A stretch of 36,892 bases of DNA, taken from the NCBI RefSeq assembly GCF_025629245.1, contig NZ_JANZXN010000031.1, positions 1-36,892 on the forward strand, in the 5' to 3' direction. The stretch comes from Natronobiforma cellulositropha (GTDB lineage Archaea > Halobacteriota > Halobacteria > Halobacteriales > Natrialbaceae). The translations under genes were made by a program, and so were the position numbers. Of the stretch, positions 21,126 to 28,940 are shown in pieces (within the stretch, counting starts at the first letter, position 1; each line of letters starts with the position of its first letter). The notes beneath the pieces are model-generated. The model saw only the letters and a list, made by a program, of their open reading frames with translations. It was not told the DNA's origin and searched no databases.

Positions 21126-22295
21126 TCAGTCCCGTTTCGACCGCCACCACGGTGCCCAGAGGTCGACTCGTCGTCTGGCGGTCGCGAGCGTGAGCACGAC
21201 GGCGACGGCGAGCGGGAGCGCGACGGCGGCGGCCGTCTGGCTCTGCAGGTGGGTACTGCCGAGCACCACGCTGCGTGCGCTCGCGACGGAGACCGATCCC
21301 GGCCCGACGGCGACGCCGTCGACCGTGATCGCGTACGTGCCCGTCTCCTCGAAACGCCACTCGAAGCGCACCGTCGCCTGCTCGCCCGGCTCGAGGTCGA
21401 CCCGTTTCGTCTCGACGACGGCGTCGCCGACGCCGAACTCGGCCGTCTTCGACCCCGCCACCTCGCCGCGGTTCTCGTAGGTTCCGGTGACCACCAGCGT
21501 CTCACCCACTCGAAGCGACTCCGGCTCGAGCGTCGTCTCCGTGAGCACGATGTCGGCTGCCGGCCCGTCGGGGCGTGTGACGTTCACCGTCGTCTCGCGC
21601 CCGCCGATCCCGACCTCGAACCTGCCCGGGGTCTCCATCAGCCGTTCGAAGCGAACCGTCTCGCGCTCGCCGGGACCGACCCGGACGCGCTCGCGGTCGA
21701 CGGCGACGCCGTCGACGCGCAGGGTCGCGATGGCGAGTCCGCTCGCCTCGCCGCGGTTGACGTAGGTCGCGCTCGCGACGATCGACTCCCCGGTCTCGAG
21801 TTCGGTCGGCGAGACGCCGACGCTCGTCAGCGAGACGGCCGAGCGCTTCGGTTCGTCCGGGAGCGCCGGCGTCTGTGAGACGTGTATCCGCACCGTGTCG
21901 TGTACGCTCGAGGTGACGCGGGTGTCGACCGAGACGCCGACCGTCACGGTCTCGCCCACCGCCGGGGTGAGCGGGTTCGCGGTGTCGACCACTCGAGTCC
22001 GGTCGCCGTCGGCGTAGAACGTCAGGCCGTCGAGGTCGCTCTCGATCCAGACGCCGTCGACCGACGCGTCGGTGACGGTGAGTTCGAACACTACATCGAC
22101 GTCGGTCACCGCGCGCTTCGAGAGCCGGTCGAAGTCGAGCGTGAGCGTGCCGCCGTCGGTCGAGGCGTACTCACTGCTCGCGGTGAGTGACACGTGCGGC
22201 GTGTCGTCGACGTCGGTGCCCCCGGCGACCGTCGGCGACGCGAGTGCGACGACGACGAGCGTGAGGGCGACGGCCAGGAGTGTGCGGTGATGCAT
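21126..22295 (-). CDS. Exported CARDB-type surface protein with C-terminal anchor
   Basis: The protein has 389 aa. A signal peptide (about 1-25, 'TLLAVALTLVVVALASPTVAGG') is followed by a cohesin-like beta domain ('LTLDFDRLSKRAVTDVDVVFEL') and two CARDB-like Ig repeats with 'VGVSPTELETGESIVASATYVNRGE' and 'LEPESLRVGETLVVTGTYENRGE'. A C-terminal helix follows (about 360-380, 'AAVALPLAVAVVLTLATA') with an Arg/Lys cytoplasmic tail. CARDB domains are cell-adhesion-like folds. Its signal lacks the SipW-type motif and looks like an ordinary Sec signal. The protein may be an accessory or anchor for the exported subunit upstream. Confidence 0.82.
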   Translation of the reverse strand: MHHRTLLAVALTLVVVALASPTVAGGTDVDDTPHVSLTASSEYASTDGGTLTLDFDRLSKRAVTDVDVVFELTVTDASVDGVWIESDLDGLTFYADGDRTRVVDTANPLTPAVGETVTVGVSVDTRVTSSVHDTVRIHVSQTPALPDEPKRSAVSLTSVGVSPTELETGESIVASATYVNRGEASGLAIATLRVDGVAVDRERVRVGPGERETVRFERLMETPGRFEVGIGGRETTVNVTRPDGPAADIVLTETTLEPESLRVGETLVVTGTYENRGEVAGSKTAEFGVGDAVVETKRVDLEPGEQATVRFEWRFEETGTYAITVDGVAVGPGSVSVASARSVVLGSTHLQSQTAAAVALPLAVAVVLTLATARRRVDLWAPWWRSKRD

Positions 22296-22467
22296 CTGGT
22301 ATCTGCGGTCCGTGACAGGGGGTCTCGACGGCGTGACAGGCGACGTCGAGACCTTCGAGCGTGTGACGCACCTCGCATACGGGTGTACGCAATGCGTAGG
22401 CGAGTGTGCGCGAGTGCGCGTGCGGGTGTACGCTGTGTGTTACGTCGGTGGTCAGTTCGAGTCGCGA
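22296..22467. other. 172-nt spacer with alternating purine-pyrimidine tracts and palindrome
   Basis: No gene is seen. The stretch 22380-22445 is rich in GT/GC/AC alternation (prone to left-handed DNA) and contains the near-perfect palindrome TACGCAATGCGTA (22386-22398) inside a CGCAT...ATGCG arrangement (22375-22396). It separates the DUF1102-type gene from the CARDB-type gene. It may form mRNA structure between them, lowering expression of the later gene relative to the first. Confidence 0.4.
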
Positions 22468-22974
22468 TCAGGGAGTCGGCGTCGCGGTGATGCGCAACTC
22501 GACGTCGAACTCGTCGGCGACCGTCGAGGTCTCGACGAGGATGTCGATGTCTTCTTCGGACTCGTTGCTGCCGAGCGTGATCGAGTCGAACTCGCCGCTC
22601 GAGCCGACGAACGTCAGCTCGAAATCCGTGACCGCGCTGCCGTCGCTCTCGACGAGTTCGAAGCTGATGTCGAGTGACTCGCCGGCGTTGTTCTCGAGCG
22701 TGAACGCGTCGGTAATCGTCACCGTCGCGTCGACGTTGATGTCACCGAGGCTCGCCAGATCGATCTCGAACACGCCGTCGCTGTCGGTCCTGACGTACGC
22801 GGAGTCTCCGTTCGGCACGAGTCCGATGAGTGCCCCCGCGTCGTCCTCCTCGACGTGGACCGTCACCGACCGTTCCGCGGTCACGCTACTGAACGCTCCC
22901 GACCCGAGCGCCGCCCCGCCGCCGAGTACGATCGTTCCCATCCCCACCAGTACGTTTCTTCGGTTTAATTTCAT
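22468..22974 (-). CDS. DUF1102-type exported protein, candidate filament or matrix subunit
   Basis: The protein has 168 aa. The N terminus 'MKLNRRNVLVGMGTIVLGGG' has twin Arg before a hydrophobic run, then 'GSGAFSSVTAERSV' around residues 25-37, the form of SipW-cognate signal peptides (TasA/camelysin class). The mature part is a single beta-rich domain with 'DVTFELVESDGSAV'-type strands, matching what I know as DUF1102. It has no C-terminal anchor. It is the first gene of the minus-strand group and diverges from the HTH gene at 23241. A role as polymerising surface subunit is inferred from the peptidase next door and from the TasA comparison; the sequence alone does not show polymerisation. 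Confidence 0.85.
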   Translation of the reverse strand: MKLNRRNVLVGMGTIVLGGGAALGSGAFSSVTAERSVTVHVEEDDAGALIGLVPNGDSAYVRTDSDGVFEIDLASLGDINVDATVTITDAFTLENNAGESLDISFELVESDGSAVTDFELTFVGSSGEFDSITLGSNESEEDIDILVETSTVADEFDVELRITATPTP

Positions 22975-23240
22975 GTTTTCTCTCTCGTACCAACCCTGGA
23001 ATCATCAGTGAGATTACTGAGTCGGTCTCCATCCTCCCATTAGGAGTCACCCACCATTGTATTACGCAGCCAGAAGACTGTCATGGAAGCCTGGAAATCC
23101 TTCAAGACGGCCTTGATCGGCGGAATTCGACGGTCTCTGCCCGTCACTTCGATTCATGTCTGAAAGAAACTACGTCGACACTGAAAAGTAACAAGTGTTA
23201 TGTATCAACGTCGCGTTCTTTCCACGTGGGTGGATCATCG
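22975..23240. promoter_or_regulatory. Divergent promoter region of the export cluster
   Basis: These 266 bases separate the DUF1102-type gene (minus) from the HTH gene (plus). A TATA element TTATGTAT at 23198-23205 serves the plus gene. A weaker GTAATACAATG on the minus strand (about 23054-23064) could serve the minus gene, giving a leader near 60 nt. A short TCCT...AGGA inverted repeat lies at about 23032-23045. The HTH protein is the obvious candidate to bind here. Confidence 0.5.
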
Positions 23241-23813
23241 ATGACGGCCGAACTCGAGGGGGAACGACCACCCGGTGGGGGACCGGGTGGCGACAGTCGA
23301 CCGGAACGGGGGGAAATTTTCGACCTGCTGAGTAACCACCGTCGCCGCTACACGATCCACTACTGCAAACGCGAAGGCGACCCGGTCGCCCTGGGTGACC
23401 TCGCCGAACACGTCGCCGCCTGGGAACTCGAGAAGGAGGTCTCGGAACTCACCTCCGCCGAGCGAAAACGCGTCTACACCGCGCTCCAGCAGACACACCT
23501 CCCGACGCTCGAGCGCGCGAACATGGTCGTCTTCGACGACCGGACGGTCGCGTTGACCGACCGCGCGGCCGAACTCGAGGTCTACCTCGACATCGTCCCC
23601 GGCGACTCGATTCCGTGGGGTCTCTACTACCTGGGACTCTCCGCGCTCGGCTTACTCGCGCTGGGCGGCGTCGCGAGCGGCGTCATCCCGACCGATCCGG
23701 TCCCCGCGCTCGCCTGGGCGGCGGGCGTCCTCGGGGTCGTGTTCGTCTCGGCGCTCGTCCACGCCGTAGAGGGCCGTCGGAACCGCCTCGGCACGGCAGA
23801 CCGACCGCACTGA
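23241..23813 (+). CDS. Membrane-anchored winged-helix regulator (DUF7344-like)
   Basis: The protein has 190 aa. Residues about 20-115 are a winged-helix domain with the haloarchaeal signature 'EIFDLLSNHRRRYTIHYCKREGDPVALGDLAEHVAAWE', helix 'RKRVYTALQQTHLPTLERANMV' and 'FDDRTVALTDRAAE', which matches DUF7344. Two C-terminal helices follow ('WGLYYLGLSALGLLALGGVASG' and 'ALAWAAGVLGVVFVSALVHAV'), so the DNA-binding domain is tethered to the membrane. GTG 23226 is an alternative leaderless start (195 aa). It lies 7 nt upstream of the exported protein gene, hence one operon, and divergent from the DUF1102-type gene. It probably regulates the cluster. Confidence 0.85.
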   Translation: MTAELEGERPPGGGPGGDSRPERGEIFDLLSNHRRRYTIHYCKREGDPVALGDLAEHVAAWELEKEVSELTSAERKRVYTALQQTHLPTLERANMVVFDDRTVALTDRAAELEVYLDIVPGDSIPWGLYYLGLSALGLLALGGVASGVIPTDPVPALAWAAGVLGVVFVSALVHAVEGRRNRLGTADRPH

Positions 23814-23820
23814 TCCGACC

Positions 23821-25035
23821 ATGTCCACGCTCAGAACGCTCGCGGTACTGTCGATCGTCGCCGGAGCGGTGTTGCTGGCCGGCCCGGCGTTCGGCTTCGC
23901 GTCGTTCGCGGCCGACCGTGGCGTGATTCTCGGCGTCGCCGACAACGCGGAGGCGACGGTCGCCATCGAACCCCACGACGTCGTCGTCGACGACACCGAC
24001 ACGGCCGTCGCGACGATCACCAACAACGCCGACGTGGCGCTCACGCTCGAGACCACGGCCGACGTCGGCGAGGGTCTCACCGTCACCAGCGGCTTCGACG
24101 GGACGCTCGAACCCGGCGAGATGGCGACGATCGCGCTCGGCTGTGACGCCTCGAGCGGGCAGGGACCAGTCGGGGTCGACCTGACGGTCTCGGCGAGCGG
24201 CCCGGGGGTCTCGCTGACGGGCATCGCGGAGTCGTTCACGGTCGAACGCGACTGTGCCGGTCCCGGCGGCGGCTTCGGTCTCGTCTACATCAGCGACGTC
24301 TCCGGGTTCGTCGCCCCGAGCGAGGAACGCCAGGAGATCCGCTTCCGGTTCGACGAGCAGATTCAGACCTGGGACACCGTCGAGATCGACCTGAGCGAGG
24401 CCCGCGACAACGGCGTCAACTACGACGGCGTCTTCGGCGACGGCGGCGACATCGTGATCGAACAGGGCGCAGGCGCGGTCTGGACCAGCGGTGACAGCAT
24501 CGTCTACCAGGTGACCGACGCGGACGACCTCACGCAGGACATCGTCCTCTCGCTCGGCAGCTACGCGACCGACGGTAACAGCGAGCCGTTCGACGTGACG
24601 TTCACCCGGACGGACACCGGCGAGTCGGTCGTCACCCAGTTCGAGATCGACGGCGACGACGGTGCCGACGCGGCGTTCCTCGACGCCTGGGCGGCCGACC
24701 TCTCGAGTACGGACGGCCGCCAGTCGTTCGGCTTCACCCCCGGCGCGAAGGTCGCCTCCTGGGACGAGGTCCGGATCGACCTCGGCGGCCCGCTCGGCGA
24801 GGACGTCGCTTACGGCTGGGACGCCCGACTCGAGGAGGGACCGCGAAGCGACGACTCGGTCTGGCGCTCGGGCGAGACGCTCGTCTACCAGTCGAGTCCC
24901 GCAGACCGGGCCGGCGAAGCGGTGGTCGTCTCGCTCGACGTCGACGCGACGAACGCCGACCCCGGCACCTACACGGTGACGTTCACCCGGACGGACACCG
25001 GCGACCAGGAGACGGTGACGTTCACGCTCGAGTGA
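23821..25035 (+). CDS. Exported two-repeat beta protein with SipW-type signal
   Basis: The protein has 404 aa. The signal region (1-31) ends in 'FGFASFAADRGVILGV', aligning with the DUF1102-type precursor in F-x-S-x-x-A-(E/D)-R-x-V. Residues about 40-150 form a beta domain with 'DNAEATVAIEPHDVVVDD' and two Cys (about 109 and 145). Two related domains follow (about 155-275 and 283-404), each with 'WDTVEIDL/WDEVRIDL', 'VWTSGDSIVYQ/VWRSGETLVYQ' and a final 'VTFTRTDTGESV/VTFTRTDTGDQE'. The last motif is encoded by a 29-nt identical DNA repeat (24595-24623 and 24976-25004). There is no C-terminal anchor. It is probably a secreted matrix or cell-surface component matured by the SipW-like peptidase. 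Confidence 0.85.
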   Translation: MSTLRTLAVLSIVAGAVLLAGPAFGFASFAADRGVILGVADNAEATVAIEPHDVVVDDTDTAVATITNNADVALTLETTADVGEGLTVTSGFDGTLEPGEMATIALGCDASSGQGPVGVDLTVSASGPGVSLTGIAESFTVERDCAGPGGGFGLVYISDVSGFVAPSEERQEIRFRFDEQIQTWDTVEIDLSEARDNGVNYDGVFGDGGDIVIEQGAGAVWTSGDSIVYQVTDADDLTQDIVLSLGSYATDGNSEPFDVTFTRTDTGESVVTQFEIDGDDGADAAFLDAWAADLSSTDGRQSFGFTPGAKVASWDEVRIDLGGPLGEDVAYGWDARLEEGPRSDDSVWRSGETLVYQSSPADRAGEAVVVSLDVDATNADPGTYTVTFTRTDTGDQETVTFTLE

Positions 25036-25149
25036 GCGGCCGTTTTTCGCCTCCGAAAACCGCACTCGACGGCCCGGCCGCTACCCCCGCAGACGCGCGC
25101 TCGCGGAGAACCCGAACGCCTTTTGACCGTCGCCCGCGGAGGTCGCACC

Positions 25150-25497
25150 ATGGCGACCGAATCGATCAGCGACCGACGCGAACACGTCCGCTCGATCGGC
25201 GTGACCGCGGTGGCTGCCCTCCTCGGCGTCGGGGCGGCCATCGCCTCGATGCTGATCATTGGCGATCCGGCCGCGGCGGCCGATCCCGCGCAGGCGGCCG
25301 ACGAGTACGCGACGGACATCAGGGCGCTGTTGATCGTCATCGCGGTGATCGCGATCCAGTTTCCCCTGCTCAAAGCCTCGCGGATCTACCACGAGGACGA
25401 GTTCGGCATCAAACACTACCTGTTCATCACGTTCATGACCTTCTCGTTCTGGTTCGTGACGTGGGGGGTCCTGCTCACCTCGAGGGCGATCGCCTGA
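25150..25497 (+). CDS. EMC6-like archaeal membrane protein
   Basis: A 115-aa protein with a charged N terminus and three helices: 'SIGVTAVAALLGVGAAIASMLIIG', 'ALLIVIAVIAIQFPLLKA' and 'YLFITFMTFSFWFVTWGVLL'. The 'DEFGIKHYLFITFMTFSFWFVTW' part is characteristic of the haloarchaeal EMC6-like family. EMC6 is a core subunit of the eukaryotic membrane insertase complex, where it pairs with the Oxa1-type EMC3. The ABCE1 gene begins one base after its stop (TGATATG), so the two are translated together. Confidence 0.85.
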   Translation: MATESISDRREHVRSIGVTAVAALLGVGAAIASMLIIGDPAAAADPAQAADEYATDIRALLIVIAVIAIQFPLLKASRIYHEDEFGIKHYLFITFMTFSFWFVTWGVLLTSRAIA

Positions 25498-25498
25498 T

Positions 25499-27313
25499 AT
25501 GGCCGACGACAGCATCGCCGTCGTCGACTTAGATCGCTGTTCACCGGACCGGTGCAACTACGAGTGTAAGAACTACTGCCCGCCGAACCGGACCGGCAAG
25601 GAGTGTATCACCCTCCGCGGCGAGGAGGCGGTCGACGGCCAGCCGGAACAGGTCCGCATCTCCGAAGAGATCTGTCTGGGCGAGACCTGCGGGATCTGCG
25701 TCGTGAAGTGTCCGTTCGACGCGATCGAGATCATCAACCTCCCGCAGGAACTCACCGACGACCCCACCCACCGCTACGGCGAGAACGCCTTCTCGCTCTA
25801 CGGTCTCCCCGCCCCACAGGACGGCCAGGTGACCGGCATCCTCGGCCCGAACGGCATCGGGAAGACGACCGCCGTCCACATCCTGGCGAGCGAACTCGAG
25901 CCGAACCTCGGCCGGTACGACGACGCCCCCGGCTGGGACGAGGTCCTGGACGCCTACCGCGGCACCGAACTCCAGGACTACCTCGAGGAGGTCCGCGACG
26001 GCGCGGTCACCGTCTCGCGTAAACCCCAGTACGTCGACCAGATTCCGAAGCAGTTCGACGGCCGGACGCGCGACCTCCTCGACGGGACCGACGAGCGCGG
26101 CGCACTCGCGGACCTCGTCGACCGGCTCTCGATCGGTCCCGTGATGGACCAGTCGATCGACGACCTCTCCGGCGGGGAACTCCAGCGCGTCGCGCTGGCG
26201 GCGACGCTCGCCCGTGACACCGACTTCTACTTCTTAGACGAGATCACCCCCTACCTCGACATCGGCCAGCGCGTCACCGCGGCGCGCCTCATCCGCGAAC
26301 TCGCCGACGACCACGACCGCACGGTGCTCGTCGTCGAACACGACCTCGCCGTCCTCGACTTGCTCGCCGACACCCTCAACGTCGCCTACGGTGAGCCGGG
26401 TGCCTACGGTGTCGTGACGACGCCGAAGTCGGTCAGAAACGGCATCAACGAGTACCTCGCGGGCTACCTCGAGAACGAGAACATGCGGATCCGGCCGAAC
26501 CCGATCGAGTTCGAAGAACACGCCCCGCGGGCGACCGCCAGCGGCGACGTCCTAGTCGAGTACCCGGACCTCGAGAAGTCCTACGGCGACGGCGAGTTCT
26601 CGCTCACCGTCGACGGCGGCGAGATCCGACGCAACGAAGTGCTCGGCGTCGTCGGCCCGAACGGCATCGGGAAGTCGACGTTCGCGAAACTGCTCACCGG
26701 CGCGCTCGAACCCGACGCGGGCGACGCCGACCTCGCGCTCGAGATCTCGTACAAACCCCAGTACGTCACCATCGACCAGCACATGCGCGTCGACGTCTTC
26801 CTCTCCTCGATCACCGATCAGTTCGGCTCCTCGTACTGGACGACCGAGATCGCCGGCCCGCTCCAGCTCGAGCGGATCATGGAGCAGAACCTCTCGGATC
26901 TCTCCGGCGGGGAGCGCCAGCGCGTCGCCATCGCGGCCTGTCTCTCCGATACCGCCGACCTCTACGTTCTCGACGAGCCGTCGGCCCACCTCGACGTCGA
27001 ACAGCGCGTGCTCGCGACCCGGGCCATCCGGCGCTACGCCGAACAGCAGGACGCGACGGTGCTCGTCATCGACCACGACATCTACATGATCGACCTCCTC
27101 GCCGACCGCCTGATGGTCTTCGACGGCGAACCCGCCGAACGCGGCCACGCCGGGACGCCCCAGGAGATGCGCGAGGGGATGAACGACTTCCTCTCGAACC
27201 TCGACATCACCTTCCGCCGGGACGAGCGCACCGCCCGCCCCCGGATCAACAAGCCCGACTCACAGCTCGACACGAAACAGAAGCGTGCGGGCGAGTACTA
27301 CTACGCGCCTTGA
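25499..27313 (+). CDS. rli1: Ribosome recycling ATPase ABCE1 (Rli1)
   Basis: The 604-aa length is normal. The N-terminal ferredoxin part has eight Cys for two [4Fe-4S] clusters (C14, C19, C23, C27, C59, C64, C67, C71). ABC domain 1 has Walker A 'GPNGIGKT' (116-123) and signature 'LSGGELQRVA'; domain 2 has 'GPNGIGKST' and 'LSGGERQRVA', followed by 'LDEPSAHLD'. Domain 1 shows 'LDEITPYLDIGQR' where eukaryotes have DEPSSYLD, a variant I believe is common in haloarchaea. ABCE1 splits post-termination 70S ribosomes with aRF1/Pelota. It is co-translated with the EMC6-like gene. Confidence 0.96.
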   Translation: MADDSIAVVDLDRCSPDRCNYECKNYCPPNRTGKECITLRGEEAVDGQPEQVRISEEICLGETCGICVVKCPFDAIEIINLPQELTDDPTHRYGENAFSLYGLPAPQDGQVTGILGPNGIGKTTAVHILASELEPNLGRYDDAPGWDEVLDAYRGTELQDYLEEVRDGAVTVSRKPQYVDQIPKQFDGRTRDLLDGTDERGALADLVDRLSIGPVMDQSIDDLSGGELQRVALAATLARDTDFYFLDEITPYLDIGQRVTAARLIRELADDHDRTVLVVEHDLAVLDLLADTLNVAYGEPGAYGVVTTPKSVRNGINEYLAGYLENENMRIRPNPIEFEEHAPRATASGDVLVEYPDLEKSYGDGEFSLTVDGGEIRRNEVLGVVGPNGIGKSTFAKLLTGALEPDAGDADLALEISYKPQYVTIDQHMRVDVFLSSITDQFGSSYWTTEIAGPLQLERIMEQNLSDLSGGERQRVAIAACLSDTADLYVLDEPSAHLDVEQRVLATRAIRRYAEQQDATVLVIDHDIYMIDLLADRLMVFDGEPAERGHAGTPQEMREGMNDFLSNLDITFRRDERTARPRINKPDSQLDTKQKRAGEYYYAP

Positions 27314-27432
27314 CGCTCTCGTCTCCGTTACTCCTCCTCTGAGTTCTCGTCTCCGTTACTACATCCTGACGTTTTCGCATCCGTTCGTCCAAAAGAGCCG
27401 CTTCGATTCCTCCCAACGGGGGCGACTCTCCC

Positions 27433-27999
27433 TCAGCCCATGAGGTAGCGCAGCGCCGGGAACCGCTCGAGCAGCGTCTGGCCGCCGACCTCGAGACGCT
27501 CGAGGTAGCGGTCCGCACCGAGGATTCGCCCCGCGCCGATGGCCGCCAGCGCCAGGAAGACGACGGCGTAGATCAGCGTCGAGTCGAACAGCGCCAGCAG
27601 CTGTCCCTCCCACCCGCCGAGGTAGAAGGCGAACATCTGGAGCGCCCCGCCGAGGGCTGCCAGGCGGACGAAGCCGCCGACGAGCAGCGCGACGCCGATC
27701 AGCACCTGCGTGACCGGGATCGTGACGTTGATGATCTCGAGCAGCGCGGCGTTGCCAGCCATCGCGGCGTAGAGCCCGCTGACCGGGCTCGCGGCGTCGA
27801 CGCCGTGGACCAGGTAGCCGGTGGCGTCGAAGCCCTCTCCGCTCACGAACGCGAACTTTCCGAGTCCGGCGAACAGCATCATCCCGCCCATCACGACCCG
27901 GAGCACGACGACGAACCACGCCGTCAGCGCGTGTGGGTCTCCTTCCAGCGTGATTCCCGCGTATCGGCTCTCGAGTCTGTTTTGTGTGGTCGTCGACAT
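27433..27999 (-). CDS. DoxX family membrane protein
   Basis: A 188-aa protein with four or five helices and the DoxX signature 'VLRVVMGGMMLFAGLGKF' near residue 35, plus 'LLVGGFVRLAALGGALQMFAFYLGGW' further on. DoxX proteins are small membrane proteins linked to thiosulfate-quinone oxidoreductase or membrane redox stress; the exact role here is unknown. It lies convergent to ABCE1. The start ATG 27999 (MSTTTQNRLESRYAG) is chosen, with 28005 two codons upstream also possible. Confidence 0.85.
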   Translation of the reverse strand: MSTTTQNRLESRYAGITLEGDPHALTAWFVVVLRVVMGGMMLFAGLGKFAFVSGEGFDATGYLVHGVDAASPVSGLYAAMAGNAALLEIINVTIPVTQVLIGVALLVGGFVRLAALGGALQMFAFYLGGWEGQLLALFDSTLIYAVVFLALAAIGAGRILGADRYLERLEVGGQTLLERFPALRYLMG

Positions 28000-28120
28000 T
28001 GTCATCCCCTTACAAATACTCGTTGGGTGGACACCCCCAAGAACCGTCACGACGGCTCCCAGCCCTCGAGAATCGTGTTGCTATCGGTGAGGACACGCCG
28101 TGAGAATTCTCGCTCGGCGG

Positions 28121-28855
28121 TCAGTACTCGAGGCGCGTCGCGAGTGCGTAGAGACCGACCAGCACGAGGACCAGCCCCGGAAGCGCGTAGGCGAGCACCG
28201 CACTCGAGAGCACGACTCCGCCCGTCACGCCGACGATCGCCCCGACGACGGCGGCCACCACGCCGAGGAGAACTGCCCCCGTGCCGAGCGTCGCCACCGT
28301 CTCGGTCGAGAGTCCCTCCGGCGGCGGGTCGGGGCGTTCGAGCGGGTCGACCAGCCGCCACTGCGGTGTCCGCTCGGGTTCGTAGCCGACGTAGGGACCG
28401 AGCGACTCGAGCAGGTCCTCCCAGCCGAGCGCCTCGAGCCACGAGGCTGCCTCCTCTTCGCGGTCCGCTCGCGTCACGTAGACCGGTTCGCCGACGAGGT
28501 GGCCGACCGAGGCGGCGTCGTAGCCGACGTCCTCGACGATTCGGGCGAAGAGGTACTCCGACGACCACGGAATCGGCTTCTCGAGCGTGAAGGTGACGAG
28601 CGCGTCGTGTGGCAGGCGCACCTCGAGTTCGACCGTCGACTCGTCGAGCGAGGTGAGTCCGCTGACGCGGCCCTCGACGTAGCCCTCCGGCGTCGTCAGC
28701 AGGTCGATGCGGCCGAGTTCGTCCTCGAGTGCGCGCTCGGCGGCGTCGTCATCCACGTACGGTGACCCCATCGGTGCTCGCTCGTGGCGCTCGCTCGCCT
28801 CGTCGCGGTCGGTCTCGACCTCGATTTCGATCTCGTCGTCGCGGTCACGACTCAC
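28121..28855 (-). CDS. Haloarchaeal membrane protein with large soluble N domain (unknown)
   Basis: A 244-aa protein with a soluble N-terminal part (about 1-185: charged, then 'PHDALVTFTLEKPIPWSSEYLFARIVEDVGYD' and 'SWLEALGWEDLLESLGPYVGY') and two C-terminal helices ('GTGAVLLGVVAAVVGAIVGVTGG' and 'VLAYALPGLVLVLVGLYAL'). The GTG at 28855 is chosen because a TATA element (minus strand CTTATTCC, plus 28874-28881) lies 23-25 nt upstream; the ATG at 28903 is upstream of that box. Family not recognised. Confidence 0.78.
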   Translation of the reverse strand: MSRDRDDEIEIEVETDRDEASERHERAPMGSPYVDDDAAERALEDELGRIDLLTTPEGYVEGRVSGLTSLDESTVELEVRLPHDALVTFTLEKPIPWSSEYLFARIVEDVGYDAASVGHLVGEPVYVTRADREEEAASWLEALGWEDLLESLGPYVGYEPERTPQWRLVDPLERPDPPPEGLSTETVATLGTGAVLLGVVAAVVGAIVGVTGGVVLSSAVLAYALPGLVLVLVGLYALATRLEY

Positions 28856-28940
28856 AGCGGTCGTAAGGCCCGAAGGAATAAGTCGCTGTCCCAGCCGCCT
28901 CACTGGATGGGTGGGTGGCCATCGAGACGCGGTGGTCGTC

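Noticed and set aside
24595-25004. Possible CRISPR-like repeat pair
   Set aside because: Only two copies 381 bp apart, in frame inside one gene, encoding the same protein motif; no array anywhere in the window.
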